Below, piece by piece: positions 1-8,607 of a stretch of 64,000 nt of DNA. The stretch comes from Lachnospiraceae bacterium. Lineage in GTDB: Bacteria > Bacillota > Clostridia > Lachnospirales > Lachnospiraceae. Positions within the stretch are counted from its first letter, which is position 1; every line of letters begins with the position of its first letter. The notes beneath the pieces were generated by a model. The model worked only from the letters and a program-made list of their open reading frames with translations. It was not told the origin of the DNA and did no database searches. Position numbers and translations under genes: made by a program. The DNA lies in NCBI GenBank assembly GCA_028689585.1, contig JAQVCW010000009.1:38314-102313 (forward strand), in the 5' to 3' direction.

Positions 1-637
1 GGAGCGTTCTTTTATAGAGGAAAAGCTTTATCAGCCTTTCGAACAGGAGCGGCGCTGGAATGGGGAAGGGGAGATAGGAACCGGACTGGGACTTTCCATT
101 GTAAAAAATCTGGTGGGACTCATGAATGGAACGATTACCTGTGAAAGTGAAGCGGGCAAAGGAACCTGCTTTACCGTACTCATCCCCACGACCTATGTGG
201 AAGCAGAACCGGAAGCACAACAGCCCGTTTTGCCGGATCATTCAAAGCTGCGGGGCAGACATATTCTGCTTTGTGAGGATCATCCTCTGAATCGGGAGAT
301 CATAATAAAGCTGCTGGAAAAGTACCAAATCGAAGTGAATGCGGCAGTGGATGGCAGGGAGGGACTGGACTTGTTCTGCAGTTCTCCAATTGGATACTAT
401 GATGCCGTTTTGATGGATCTGAGAATGCCGGTGATGGACGGACTGGAGGCTGCGAGAAGAATCCGGGGAGCAGACAGACTGGATGCCGTCAGTGTGCCGA
501 TCATTGCAATCACAGCAAATGTATTTGAAGAGGATGTGGAAAGCAGCAAAGCAGCCGGCATGAATGCACATCTGGCAAAACCTATCGATCCGGAAATGCT
601 GTACGAAACACTGTGCGCCTTTGTGGGAAAGGAATAA
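1..637 (+). CDS. Hybrid histidine kinase, C-terminal part (5' end outside window)
   Basis: The reading frame is open from base 2, so the gene starts upstream of the window. The visible part begins inside an HATPase_c domain, with the ATP-lid glycine box GTGLGLSIVKNLV near the start. A response-regulator receiver domain follows, with acidic residues in LLCEDHPLN, the phospho-acceptor Asp in AVLMDLRMPVMDG and the conserved Lys in HLAKPID. This order is typical of hybrid kinases that pass phosphate from His to an internal Asp. The same domain order and very similar wording recur in the kinase at 8603-10603, so the two are paralogues. The stop lies 7 bases before the next gene. Sensor domain and ligand cannot be seen. 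Confidence 0.9.
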   Translation, partial: ERSFIEEKLYQPFEQERRWNGEGEIGTGLGLSIVKNLVGLMNGTITCESEAGKGTCFTVLIPTTYVEAEPEAQQPVLPDHSKLRGRHILLCEDHPLNREIIIKLLEKYQIEVNAAVDGREGLDLFCSSPIGYYDAVLMDLRMPVMDGLEAARRIRGADRLDAVSVPIIAITANVFEEDVESSKAAGMNAHLAKPIDPEMLYETLCAFVGKE

Positions 638-644
638 CGCTGTA

Positions 645-1829
645 ATGAATAAAAAGGAACTGCTGGTTCTATATGGAAAACGATATAAAACGATGACAAA
701 AGAGCTTCTCGAAAGAGCAGGGCTGGACGCACTGATTCCGAAAAAAGATACACTGATCGGAATTAAGCCAAATCTCCTGGGACAGGTGCTGGCGGAAGAA
801 GGAGGCACCACCCATCCGGAGGTGGTGGCCGGACTGATCGAGTACCTGCAGGAGCATGGATTTACGAAGCTGATTTTGCTGGAGGGCTCCTGGGTGGGAG
901 ACAGGACCGGGGAGGCGGTGCATTTCTGCGGCTTTGACCGGCTCTGTGAACAGTATGGAGTCCCTTTTTTTGATATGCAAAAAGAGCCCGGAGTGGAGAC
1001 AGATTGCGGCGGGATGATGCTGAATCTCTGCCGAAAAGCGCTGGAGGTGGAATATCTGATCAATGTGCCCGTACTGAAGGGGCATTGTCAGACCAGAATC
1101 ACCTGCGCCCTGAAAAATATGAAAGGTCTGATTCCGAACAGCGAGAAACGCCGTTTTCACCGGATGGGGCTTCATAATCCCATAGGGCATTTGTCAGCGG
1201 GGCTCCATCAGGATTTTATACTGACAGACAGTATCTGCGGGGATCTCACCTTTGAAGACGGAGGAAATCCGGTGGAGCAGAACCGGCTGATTGCCGCACT
1301 GGATCCGGTGCTGATGGATGCGTATGGATGTTTTCTGCTGGGCATTCCTCTGGAAAGTGTGCCGTATATTGCCACAGCGGCAAAACTGGGCATCGGAAGC
1401 TGTGACCTGGCTCATGCCGTCATCCGAACCTGGCGGGAGAAGGAAGATATGGAAAAAGTAAGCTATCCGGAGCAGTCGGGGCCGGATCTGATGGCAGTGC
1501 CGGAAGCGGAGGGCTACCGCCATGTAATGAAGCTGGCAGAAAAAGCAGAAGAAGTGGATTCCTGCAGCGCCTGTTACGGATATCTGATCCCCGCATTGAA
1601 GATGCTGGAGGAGGACGGATTGCTGGATGCCCTGCAGGAAAAAATCTGCATCGGACAGGGTTACCGGGGCAGGTGCAAAAATCTGGGTGTGGGAAACTGC
1701 ACCAGAGAATTTGTGCATACGGTAGGGGGATGCCCCCCGACAGAGACACAGATGTATGAATTTCTTAAGGAATATTTAGAAGCTGGCATGGCTGTGTCAG
1801 AAAAACAAACAGAGTATGAAGAACATTAA
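645..1829 (+). CDS. DUF362 domain protein
   Basis: This 394-residue protein carries the DUF362 signature: IGIKPNLLG near residue 40, then HPEVVAGLIEYLQEHGF and a Gly/Asp-rich middle, and LKGHCQTRITCALKNMKGLIP where ligands are expected. The C-terminal third has scattered cysteines (CSACYGY, CIGQGYRGRCKNLGVGNC, GGCPP) that could bind metal. The ATG at 645 is chosen because GGAAAGGA lies about 10 bases upstream; the frame stays open further 5' into the kinase gene. It probably follows the kinase in one transcript. The function of DUF362 proteins is poorly defined (some are linked to Fe-S proteins), so no reaction is proposed. Confidence 0.8.
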   Translation: MNKKELLVLYGKRYKTMTKELLERAGLDALIPKKDTLIGIKPNLLGQVLAEEGGTTHPEVVAGLIEYLQEHGFTKLILLEGSWVGDRTGEAVHFCGFDRLCEQYGVPFFDMQKEPGVETDCGGMMLNLCRKALEVEYLINVPVLKGHCQTRITCALKNMKGLIPNSEKRRFHRMGLHNPIGHLSAGLHQDFILTDSICGDLTFEDGGNPVEQNRLIAALDPVLMDAYGCFLLGIPLESVPYIATAAKLGIGSCDLAHAVIRTWREKEDMEKVSYPEQSGPDLMAVPEAEGYRHVMKLAEKAEEVDSCSACYGYLIPALKMLEEDGLLDALQEKICIGQGYRGRCKNLGVGNCTREFVHTVGGCPPTETQMYEFLKEYLEAGMAVSEKQTEYEEH

Positions 1830-1856
1830 GAAAAAATGAAATAGTGCGGGCATTCA

Positions 1857-1885
1857 TTGACTGACTCTTCGACATAAGTTATAAT
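1857..1885 (+). promoter_or_regulatory. Sigma-A-type promoter for the CBS-domain gene
   Basis: TTGACT and TATAAT are separated by 17 bases. The start codon of the CBS gene lies 26 bases past the -10 box, with AGAGGGG as ribosome-binding site in between. Confidence 0.8.
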
Positions 1886-1911
1886 GAAAAAAGTAAAGAG
1901 GGGTTCGACAT

Positions 1912-2334
1912 ATGAATATATTATTTTATTTAATACCGAAAAATGACCTGGTTTATGTCTATGATGACAGCTCGATTCATCAGGCCATGGAGAAGATGGA
2001 GTATCATCGTTTTACATCGATTCCTGTCATTAACCGAAAGGGAAATTATGTAGGCAGTCTGACGGAAGGGGATATTCTCTGGGGGCTGAAGGAACGCGGC
2101 ATGGACCAGCATCTGGATACGGACGAACTGCTGGTACGCCAGTTGAAGCGGTGCAGGGACAATGATCCGGTCAATATCAACTGCAACATTGAAGATCTGG
2201 TCATGACAGCCATGCATCAGAACTTTATTCCCGTGATTGATGACAATGCCATATTTATCGGGATTGTGACGAGAAAGAGCATTATAGCACACTGTTTTGA
2301 ACAGTACAGAAAAGTGCAGAATGCAGAGAAGTAA
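1912..2334 (+). CDS. Two-CBS-domain protein
   Basis: A 140-residue soluble protein made almost entirely of a tandem CBS pair (Bateman module). Repeat one spans about 10-60 (VYDDSSIHQAMEKM, FTSIPVINRKGNYVGSLTEGDIL) and repeat two about 80-135 (VNINCNIEDLVMTAM, FIPVIDDNAIFIGIVTRKSII). Such pairs bind adenine nucleotides and act as energy sensors, but there is no attached effector domain and the partner is unknown. It has its own consensus promoter and a following hairpin, so it is probably monocistronic. Start supported by AGAGGGG upstream. Confidence 0.85.
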   Translation: MNILFYLIPKNDLVYVYDDSSIHQAMEKMEYHRFTSIPVINRKGNYVGSLTEGDILWGLKERGMDQHLDTDELLVRQLKRCRDNDPVNINCNIEDLVMTAMHQNFIPVIDDNAIFIGIVTRKSIIAHCFEQYRKVQNAEK

Positions 2335-2432
2335 GCGGCGCAGTTCCGGGAACATGCAGAGGAACAGCAGTAAATGCCGGCAATGGATTCGGAGCAGCAG
2401 GTAAAATCAAATAATACATACCATAATGGAAG

Positions 2433-2470
2433 CAAGAGGCAGTGACGGAAAAATTTGTCACGGCCTCTTG
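2433..2470 (+). terminator. Hairpin after the CBS gene
   Basis: CAAGAGGC pairs with GCCTCTTG, with inner GTGAC/GTCAC pairing around an A/T-rich loop. The T-tract that follows is weak (TGTTATGTTTT). Confidence 0.6.
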
Positions 2471-2479
2471 TGTTATGTT

Positions 2480-2508
2480 TTGCAAGGTGTTAAAATAAAA
2501 CGTAATAA
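2480..2508 (+). promoter_or_regulatory. Possible promoter for the amidase gene
   Basis: TTGCAA and TAATAA are 17 bases apart, ahead of a leader made of short AATGTAAA-like repeats (about 2518-2545). The boxes are only moderate matches. Confidence 0.4.
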
Positions 2509-2581
2509 GTATGACACAAAAATGTAAAGAATGTAAAAAATGTAAAAATGTGAAGAATGGATGAATTGAAGGAGTGTAAGA

Positions 2582-4219
2582 ATGAAAACAGAAATGAAAT
2601 TGAAAACAGGCTGTTACCGAAGAAAAGGTATGATATTTCCTGTGATTTTTCTGCTCTTTGTCCTGCTGATATCTACGTCTGCTCTGGCGGCCACCAAGCT
2701 GGGCTGGAAACAGAACGGATCGAAGATATATTACTATGCAGTAAAAGAGGAGGGCGGTACGGCAACCGCAAAGGTGACAGGGCTGCGGAAGATAGAGGGC
2801 AAATATTACTATTTTGATAAAAAAGGGATCATGCAGACCGGATGGGTGAGCATGGAGGACGGCTTCCGCTACTTCAGAGCCACCGGCAGCCTGGGCGTAA
2901 AGGGCAGCATGTACACCGGCTTTAAGACAATCGGAAAATACAAATTTTATTTTAACAGGACGAATGGAATCCCGGTAACCGGATATAAGCAGCTTACAAA
3001 AAATGCATACTATTTCAGTACGAAAAAGGAACTGGGCGTCAGGGGACGGTCTGTTCTTAACACCTGGGCGAATGTAAAAGGAAAGCGTTATTATTTTGGC
3101 TCCAATGGTGCCATGGTAAAGAATGCCTGGGTAAAAAATACCTATTATGTGGGCGAAGATGGGCAAAAGCTGATCAATACGGTGACACCGGACGGATACC
3201 TGGTGGGCAGTGACGGAAAGAAGACCAGCAACACCAAGGTCAAAGGCTGGGTGAAGCTGGATGGAAAATATCATTATTATGACAGCAGCAAAAAGAAATT
3301 TCTGACAAGCTGCTGGAAGACCATCAGCGGAAAGAAATATTATCTGAATGCGGACGGCATACGCGTGACCAAATGGCAGAATATCGGAAAATACCGTTAT
3401 TATTTTTCGAGTAAAGGGGTAATGCAGCTTGGCTGGCAGACCATTGGCGGAAAGAAATATTACTTCGGTTCCAATGGCCGGATGCAGGTGAGTACCACGG
3501 TCGATGGCTATGTCATCGATGCCAGCGGAGTCGCTGCCAGACCAAACGGGGTAAAGGCAAATATTCTGATCATTGCTGGACATGGACAGGGGGATTCCGG
3601 AGCTACCTCTTCCTGGGGCTATGAGAGCAATTTTACCAGACAGTTTGCAGGTCTGATCTATGATCAGTTAAGAAGCAATTCCTCAGTTTCTGTGACCTAT
3701 TATAAAAACGGAAGTACAAGCTATGACTGCTATCAGCAGAATGCGAAGACCTTTGGTTCCTCCGGACTAAATATCTCTTCACAGATTACCGGAGCAGGGC
3801 TCATCAGAGACAAGGTAATCAGCGGTCTGGCAACTAACATCAACCTTCCGAGCCTGAGTAATTATGACTATGTGCTGGAGGTCCATTTCAACGCTACGGC
3901 TGCCTCCGGCAAGGATCCGGGCGGCAATGGTTCTTATAAGGGTTGCGGCTTCTACATTAATTCGAATAAGAGCAAGTATACCCTGGAGAAAAATATCCTG
4001 TCGAAGATCGTGGCGCTTGGCTTCAAGCAGTGGGGCGGGGGAGTCTATGCTTCCTCCACATTGTTCAATGCAAGAATCTGCCAGGAACTGGGTGTCAGCT
4101 ACGGACTGCTGGAGACTGCTTTTATAGATGACGGGGATGATATGAGATTTTATAGTGCCAATAAGACAAAAATGGCAAAGGCAGTCGCGGATGCAATTAT
4201 AAGCTATTACAAGGACTGA
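2582..4219 (+). CDS. Secreted N-acetylmuramoyl-L-alanine amidase with cell-wall-binding repeats
   Basis: A 545-residue exported wall hydrolase. Residues 1-37 form a signal peptide: basic start, hydrophobic MIFPVIFLLFVLLIST, cleavage around ALAA. Residues about 40-320 are tandem choline/cell-wall-binding-type repeats, recognisable by repeated GW, KYYYF and aromatic-Gly patterns. The C-terminal 220 residues are an amidase_3 domain: GHGQGDSGA holds the first zinc His, followed by a Glu in GYESNF, the His in LEVHFNAT and the catalytic Glu in LLETAFIDDGDD. It should cleave the bond between MurNAc and L-Ala. GGAG precedes the start. It probably works in cell separation or wall turnover; a role in spore germination is possible but not shown. 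Confidence 0.88.
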   Translation: MKTEMKLKTGCYRRKGMIFPVIFLLFVLLISTSALAATKLGWKQNGSKIYYYAVKEEGGTATAKVTGLRKIEGKYYYFDKKGIMQTGWVSMEDGFRYFRATGSLGVKGSMYTGFKTIGKYKFYFNRTNGIPVTGYKQLTKNAYYFSTKKELGVRGRSVLNTWANVKGKRYYFGSNGAMVKNAWVKNTYYVGEDGQKLINTVTPDGYLVGSDGKKTSNTKVKGWVKLDGKYHYYDSSKKKFLTSCWKTISGKKYYLNADGIRVTKWQNIGKYRYYFSSKGVMQLGWQTIGGKKYYFGSNGRMQVSTTVDGYVIDASGVAARPNGVKANILIIAGHGQGDSGATSSWGYESNFTRQFAGLIYDQLRSNSSVSVTYYKNGSTSYDCYQQNAKTFGSSGLNISSQITGAGLIRDKVISGLATNINLPSLSNYDYVLEVHFNATAASGKDPGGNGSYKGCGFYINSNKSKYTLEKNILSKIVALGFKQWGGGVYASSTLFNARICQELGVSYGLLETAFIDDGDDMRFYSANKTKMAKAVADAIISYYKD

Positions 4220-4232
4220 AGCCGTTCTCCTG

Positions 4233-4261
4233 TTGACAAAGGGCAGAGAAGTTGTTAAAAT
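4233..4261 (+). promoter_or_regulatory. Promoter for ilvH
   Basis: TTGACA and TAAAAT are separated by exactly 17 bases, giving a leader of about 125 bases before ilvH. Confidence 0.7.
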
Positions 4262-4301
4262 AAAAAAAGTTTCAGGCGGCTGCCTGCAAAATGGACTGTG
4301 A

Positions 4302-4361
4302 CAGGTTTCGCATCATGCAGCGGCATGGCATTGAAAGATGGACTGCAGGGATGAAAACCTG
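4302..4361 (+). other. Foldable leader of ilvH
   Basis: CAGGTTT at 4302 can pair with AAACCTG at 4355, closing an inner TGCAG/CTGCA pairing. No T-box sequence is visible. It may be an attenuating structure, but this rests only on base pairing. Confidence 0.3.
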
Positions 4362-4392
4362 ACTGAACGATAATAGGATAGGGGTAGAAAAG

Positions 4393-4890
4393 ATGAATAA
4401 GAGAATTTTGTCTCTGTTAGTAGATAATACTTCCGGTGTTCTGAGCCGTGTGGCGGGACTGTTCAGCCGGAGAGGATATAATATTGAGAGCCTTACCGTA
4501 GGTGAGACCGCAGATCCCCGCTATTCCAGAATGACGGTAGTAGCAGAGGGAGACGAGTTGATTCTGGAGCAGATTACGAAGCAGTTGGCAAAGCTGGTGG
4601 ATGTGGTAGACATCAAGCTCCTGCAGCCGGAGGACAGCGTGCATAGAGAACTGGTACTGGTGAAGATTCGGGTTGAGGATGATCAGCGTCAGTCTGTCAT
4701 TGCTATGGCGAATGTATTCCGCGGCAAAGTGGTGGATGTGGGTTCGGATTCTCTGATCATTGAGCTCACCGGACAGCAGAGCAAGCTGGATGCCTTTATC
4801 CGTCTTTTGAAGGATTACGAGATCCTGGAGCTGGCAAGAACCGGCATTACCGGCCTGAGCCGCGGCTCAGATGATGTGCGGTATCTGTAA
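4393..4890 (+). CDS. ilvH: Acetolactate synthase small (regulatory) subunit
   Basis: A 165-residue protein with the classic IlvH/IlvN start KRILSLLVDNTSGVLSRVAGLFSRRGYNIESLTVG, an ACT domain over about residues 3-75. A second, C-terminal ACT-like domain contains ELVLVKI and the segment ending ILELARTGITGLSRG. The family binds valine and confers feedback inhibition on the catalytic subunit IlvB, which is not in this window. A promoter and a strong terminator bracket it, so it appears to be a single-gene unit upstream of leuCD. It serves branched-chain amino acid synthesis. Confidence 0.93.
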   Translation: MNKRILSLLVDNTSGVLSRVAGLFSRRGYNIESLTVGETADPRYSRMTVVAEGDELILEQITKQLAKLVDVVDIKLLQPEDSVHRELVLVKIRVEDDQRQSVIAMANVFRGKVVDVGSDSLIIELTGQQSKLDAFIRLLKDYEILELARTGITGLSRGSDDVRYL

Positions 4891-4948
4891 GATACAGCCG
4901 TTGGAAGATGGGCTTTTAAAGTATATAAAATGCATTAAAAATAATAAA

Positions 4949-4984
4949 AAACCGAAGTTCTCCGTTTGGGAGGCTTCGGTTTTT
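4949..4984 (+). terminator. Rho-independent terminator of ilvH
   Basis: AAACCGAAG pairs with CTTCGGTTT, with an inner CTCC/GGAG helix, followed by a T-tract. Confidence 0.9.
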
Positions 4985-5181
4985 CTGCCTGATTTTCTAT
5001 TTTGCTACTTTATTATCAGAAATAATTGTGATAGAATAATGAGCAAAGCGCATGCGGAAAACAAAAAACCGCGTTTTCACTCTGCGTGGGTAATTGGTCC
5101 GAAAGCGGGGCAATTGCAGAATATACCATACATAAGATACAAAAATAAAACCAGCAATGAATTCAGAGGAGGAACAGTTAC

Positions 5182-6450
5182 ATGGGAATGACGATGACAC
5201 AGAAAATTCTGGCGGCAGCGGCGGGACTGGATCAGGCAGAAGCTGGACAGCTCATTGAAGCGAAGCTGGATCTGGTGTTAGGAAATGATATTACCTCACC
5301 GGTGGCCATTCATGAAATGGATAAGTTTAATAAAGAAACCGTTTTTGATAAGGATAAAATTGCGTTGGTAATGGATCACTTTATCCCGAATAAAGATATT
5401 AAATCGGCGGAACACTGTAAATGTGTAAGAGAATTTGCCTGTCAGCATGATATTACGAATTATTTTGATGTGGGACAGATGGGTATTGAACATGCACTGC
5501 TGCCGGAGCAGGGACTGACGGTAGCGGGAGATGTGATTATTGGCGCCGATTCCCATACCTGTACCTATGGAGCGCTGGGAGCATTTTCCACCGGTGTAGG
5601 CAGTACGGATATGGCGGCCGGCATGGTGACCGGAAAGGCATGGTTTAAAGTGCCGTCAGCACTTAAGTTTAATCTGGTGGGCAAACCATCCAAATGGGTC
5701 AGCGGAAAAGATGTAATCCTGCATATCATTGGCATGATCGGAGTGGACGGTGCGCTGTATCAGTCCATGGAATTTGCAGGAGAAGGCATTGCAAGCCTGT
5801 CTATGGATGATCGTCTGACCATTTCCAATATGGCGATCGAAGCCGGTGCCAAGAACGGTATTTTCCCGGTGGATGAACAGACTATCGCTTACATGAAAGA
5901 GCATTCCAGGCGGGAATATAAAGTATATGAAGCAGACGCGGATGCGGTATATGAAAAAGAGTATACGATTGACCTTAGCCAGTTGAAGCCTACCGTAGCA
6001 TTCCCGCATCTTCCGGAAAATACAAAGACGGTGGATGAGATTGCAGAGCCGGTGGTGATCGATCAGTCCGTGATCGGTTCCTGTACCAATGGTCGCATCA
6101 GTGATTTAAGGTGTGCGGCAGAGATCTTAAAAGGACGCAAGGTGAAAAAGGGTGTGCGCTGTATCGTGATTCCGGGTACTCAGCAGATTTATCTGCAGGC
6201 CATGGAAGAAGGGCTTCTGAAGATTTTCATTGAGGCAGGCGCTGTGGTCAGCACTCCTACCTGCGGTCCGTGTCTGGGCGGCTATATGGGGATCCTGGCT
6301 GCCGGAGAGCGGTGTATTTCCACCACGAACCGCAACTTTGTAGGACGTATGGGCCATGTGGATTCCGAAGTATATCTGGCCAGCCCGGCAGTGGCGGCAG
6401 CCAGTGCGGTGACCGGTAAAATCTGCGCACCGTCAGAGCTTGGAATGTAA
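5182..6450 (+). CDS. leuC: 3-isopropylmalate dehydratase large subunit
   Basis: A 422-residue aconitase-family protein of the HacA/LeuC type common in clostridia and archaea. The three [4Fe-4S] ligands are visible: one Cys in [13 protein letters not shown] and two in [10 protein letters not shown]. The substrate loop GSCTNGR and the C-terminal NRNFVGRMG are present. With LeuD it isomerises 2- to 3-isopropylmalate in leucine synthesis. AGAGGAGG lies about 11 bases before the ATG at 5182, which favours it over the ATGs at 5188 and 5194. leuD follows after 12 bases, so they form an operon. leuA and leuB are not in the window. Confidence 0.95.
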   Translation: MGMTMTQKILAAAAGLDQAEAGQLIEAKLDLVLGNDITSPVAIHEMDKFNKETVFDKDKIALVMDHFIPNKDIKSAEHCKCVREFACQHDITNYFDVGQMGIEHALLPEQGLTVAGDVIIGADSHTCTYGALGAFSTGVGSTDMAAGMVTGKAWFKVPSALKFNLVGKPSKWVSGKDVILHIIGMIGVDGALYQSMEFAGEGIASLSMDDRLTISNMAIEAGAKNGIFPVDEQTIAYMKEHSRREYKVYEADADAVYEKEYTIDLSQLKPTVAFPHLPENTKTVDEIAEPVVIDQSVIGSCTNGRISDLRCAAEILKGRKVKKGVRCIVIPGTQQIYLQAMEEGLLKIFIEAGAVVSTPTCGPCLGGYMGILAAGERCISTTNRNFVGRMGHVDSEVYLASPAVAAASAVTGKICAPSELGM

Positions 6451-6462
6451 GGAGGATAAGAG

Positions 6463-6948
6463 ATGAAAGCACAGGGAACAGTATTTAAATATGGTGACAA
6501 TGTAGACACTGATGTAATCATTCCTGCACGTTATCTGAACTCTTCAGATCCGAAGGAGCTGGCAGCTCACTGCATGGAGGATATTGACAAAGAGTTTATT
6601 CATAAAGTAAAAAAGGGAGATATCATTGTAGCGGACAAAAACTTTGGCTGCGGTTCTTCCAGAGAGCATGCACCGATTGCCATCAAGGCGGCGGGTGTGG
6701 GCTGTGTGATCGCTGAGACATTTGCCCGTATTTTCTATCGCAATGCAATTAATATCGGCCTTCCTATCATCGAATGTCCGGAAGCTTCCAGAGGCATTGA
6801 GCAGGGAGATGAAGTAGAAGTGGATTTTGACAGCGGTATGATCTACAACCGCACCAGGGGAACCCAGTTCAAAGGACAGGCATTTCCTGAATTTATGCAG
6901 AGGATCATTTCAGCAGAAGGACTGATCAACTATATTAATCACAAGTAA
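6463..6948 (+). CDS. leuD: 3-isopropylmalate dehydratase small subunit
   Basis: A 161-residue swivel-domain partner of LeuC. It opens with [17 protein letters not shown] and contains the substrate-binding loop [10 protein letters not shown] and the segment [17 protein letters not shown], all diagnostic of the short LeuD type. An AAGGAGG site precedes the ATG. It completes the dehydratase; both subunits are cytosolic. Confidence 0.95.
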   Translation: MKAQGTVFKYGDNVDTDVIIPARYLNSSDPKELAAHCMEDIDKEFIHKVKKGDIIVADKNFGCGSSREHAPIAIKAAGVGCVIAETFARIFYRNAINIGLPIIECPEASRGIEQGDEVEVDFDSGMIYNRTRGTQFKGQAFPEFMQRIISAEGLINYINHK

Positions 6949-7025
6949 ATGTTCAGCAGCGGTACAGGCTCCACTAGTTTGGCAGCACAGAGCTTGCTGA
7001 ATCAAAGACAGATGGAGGTTAGAAA

Positions 7026-8012
7026 ATGAGAATCACGTTTTTTGCAACAAAAAGCTATGATAAGGATTCCTTTCATAAAATCAAAAAAAATTATCCGGAA
7101 CTGGAGCTGGAATATTGGGAAACTGAGCTTTCACCCAAAACCGCTTCTTATGTCACAGACAGCGAAGCGGTGTGTGCTTTTGTCAGCTCGGATGTAGGAG
7201 CAGAAGTGCTGAAGGTGCTCAGTGAGCGGGGCGTAAAGCTGGTGCTGATGCGCTGCGCAGGCTTCAACAACGTGGATCTGGATGCGGCCACAAAATATGG
7301 CATTAAAGTAATGCGTGTGCCGGGGTATTCACCGGAAGCAGTGGCAGAGCATGCAATGGCGCTGGCGATGGCGGTGAACCGTCATCTTCACAAGGCATAT
7401 ATCCGGGTAAGGGAAAACAACTACAGCCTTCAGGGGCTGGTGGGTGTGAACTTCTACGGCAAGGTGGCCGGAATTATCGGAACCGGTAAAATCGGTGCGG
7501 CCATGGCCCGTATCTGCCATGGATATGGAATGAAAGTGATTGCATATGACATGTATCAGAATCCAGATCTGGATTTTGTAGAATATGTGGAACTGGACGA
7601 GCTGCTTGGAAAGAGCGATCTGATTTCCCTGCATTGCCCTCTGATGGACAGCACTTATCATATGATCAACCTGGAAACTATTAATAAGATGAAAGACGGC
7701 GTGATTCTGATCAACACCTCCCGCGGCGGCCTGGTAAAGACAGATGATCTGATTTCCGGCATTCGTGAGCATAAGTTCTTTGGCGTTGGTCTGGATGTAT
7801 ATGAAGAAGAGACAAAGAATGTATTTGAAAATCATGAAGATGAAATCCTGATGCATTCCACCACAGCCAGACTGCTGTCTTTCCCAAATGTCATCGTTAC
7901 TTCTCACCAGGGATTTTTCACCGAAGAGGCACTGGGAGCAATCAGTGAAATCACCATGAACAATGCGGCAGCATTTGTGAAGGGTGAGACCTCGGGAACG
8001 GAATTGAATTAA
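7026..8012 (+). CDS. D-2-hydroxyacid dehydrogenase (D-lactate dehydrogenase-like)
   Basis: A 328-residue NAD-dependent enzyme. The Rossmann motif GIIGTGKIGAAMAR is near residue 150, the substrate Arg sits in INTSRGGLV, the Glu in VGLDVYEEE and the catalytic His in VTSHQGFFTEEAL. This is the LdhA/VanH family, which reduces 2-oxoacids such as pyruvate to D-hydroxyacids, so fermentative D-lactate formation is the likeliest role. Its position after leuCD leaves 2-oxoisocaproate reduction as an alternative that sequence alone cannot exclude. ATGGAGGTT provides a ribosome-binding site. The 77-base gap to leuD has no clear terminator, so co-transcription is possible. Confidence 0.88.
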   Translation: MRITFFATKSYDKDSFHKIKKNYPELELEYWETELSPKTASYVTDSEAVCAFVSSDVGAEVLKVLSERGVKLVLMRCAGFNNVDLDAATKYGIKVMRVPGYSPEAVAEHAMALAMAVNRHLHKAYIRVRENNYSLQGLVGVNFYGKVAGIIGTGKIGAAMARICHGYGMKVIAYDMYQNPDLDFVEYVELDELLGKSDLISLHCPLMDSTYHMINLETINKMKDGVILINTSRGGLVKTDDLISGIREHKFFGVGLDVYEEETKNVFENHEDEILMHSTTARLLSFPNVIVTSHQGFFTEEALGAISEITMNNAAAFVKGETSGTELN

Positions 8013-8064
8013 AGAAGAACAGTTCGCTATGAAATGAGAAAGTCTCTTTTTTAGGACAAAAATG

Positions 8065-8102
8065 CAGTGAGGGTGTGACCGATTCCGGTCACACCCTCAC
8101 TG
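8065..8102. terminator. Perfect 16-bp hairpin between convergent genes
   Basis: CAGTGAGGGTGTGACC pairs perfectly with its reverse complement around the loop GATTCC. It lies between the dehydrogenase gene (plus) and the cotJC 3' end (minus) and probably terminates both directions, although T-tracts are short. Confidence 0.75.
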
Positions 8103-8144
8103 TTTGAGGCTATCTATTTCCCGACAGCCCCTTTATTGCTTCCG

Positions 8145-8606
8145 CTAGGTCAGCGGAGGACATTTTGTGGGTGCGTCAAAGGAAGGGTTGAACGCATAGA
8201 AGTTCTTACTGTCCAGTTCATCCTGGATACTGCGCAGTGCTTCTCCGAAACGCTGGAAGTGAACGATCTCTCTGGCCCGCAGGAAGCGGATGGGATCTGC
8301 CACCTCGGGATCCTTTACGACACGGAGAATATTGTCATAGGTGGAACGGGCTTTCTGTTCTGCTGCCAGATCCTCGAACATATCTGTAATCGGATCTCCC
8401 TTGGACTGAAATTCGCAGGCATTGAATGGGATACCGCCTGCGGCCTGAGGCCAGATCCCTACGGTATGGTCTACATAGTAAGGGGCAAAGCCGCTTTTTT
8501 CGATTTCTTCCATGGAGAGGTTTCTTGTGAGCTGGTGAACGATGGTGGAAACCATCTCAAGGTGAGCCAGCTCTTCCGTTCCCACAGAAGCATCGGAAAT
8601 GTTCAC
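8145..8606 (-). pseudogene. cotJC: cotJC, 3' segment (separated from its 5' segment by an element)
   Basis: From the core at 8585 down to the stop at 8145 this encodes the last 144 residues of a CotJC/manganese-catalase-type spore coat protein: TEELAHLEM, AAEQKARSTYDNILR, FLRAREIVHFQRFGE. In the present arrangement an open frame could start at a GTG (8604-8606) overlapping the kinase stop as GTGA, adding nine element-derived residues. Family knowledge places metal ligands at E65, H68, E136 and H169 of the rejoined protein; all lie in this segment. The fifth ligand region (E36) is in the 5' segment at 12422-12606. The gene is best seen as interrupted rather than decayed, because no other stop or frameshift is present. 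Confidence 0.88.
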
Positions 8607-8607
8607 A
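8571..8607. other. Left attachment junction (cotJC 3' side)
   Basis: Core CCCACA at 8581-8586. To the left is cotJC; to the right the element arm GAAGCATCGGAAATG (8587-8601), which is the partner of the arm at 12403-12417. The kinase stop codon is at 8603-8605, directly beyond the arm. Confidence 0.85.

Noticed and set aside
2282-3583. Minus-strand frame of 433 codons
   Set aside because: Shadow of the amidase gene, whose repeats and catalytic motifs are on the plus strand.
4262-4392. T-box riboswitch before ilvH
   Set aside because: The leader is short and no T-box consensus or specifier loop is visible.
4871-5191. Plus-strand frame of 106 codons between ilvH and leuC
   Set aside because: It reads through the ilvH terminator hairpin and overlaps both neighbours; no family or ribosome-binding site.
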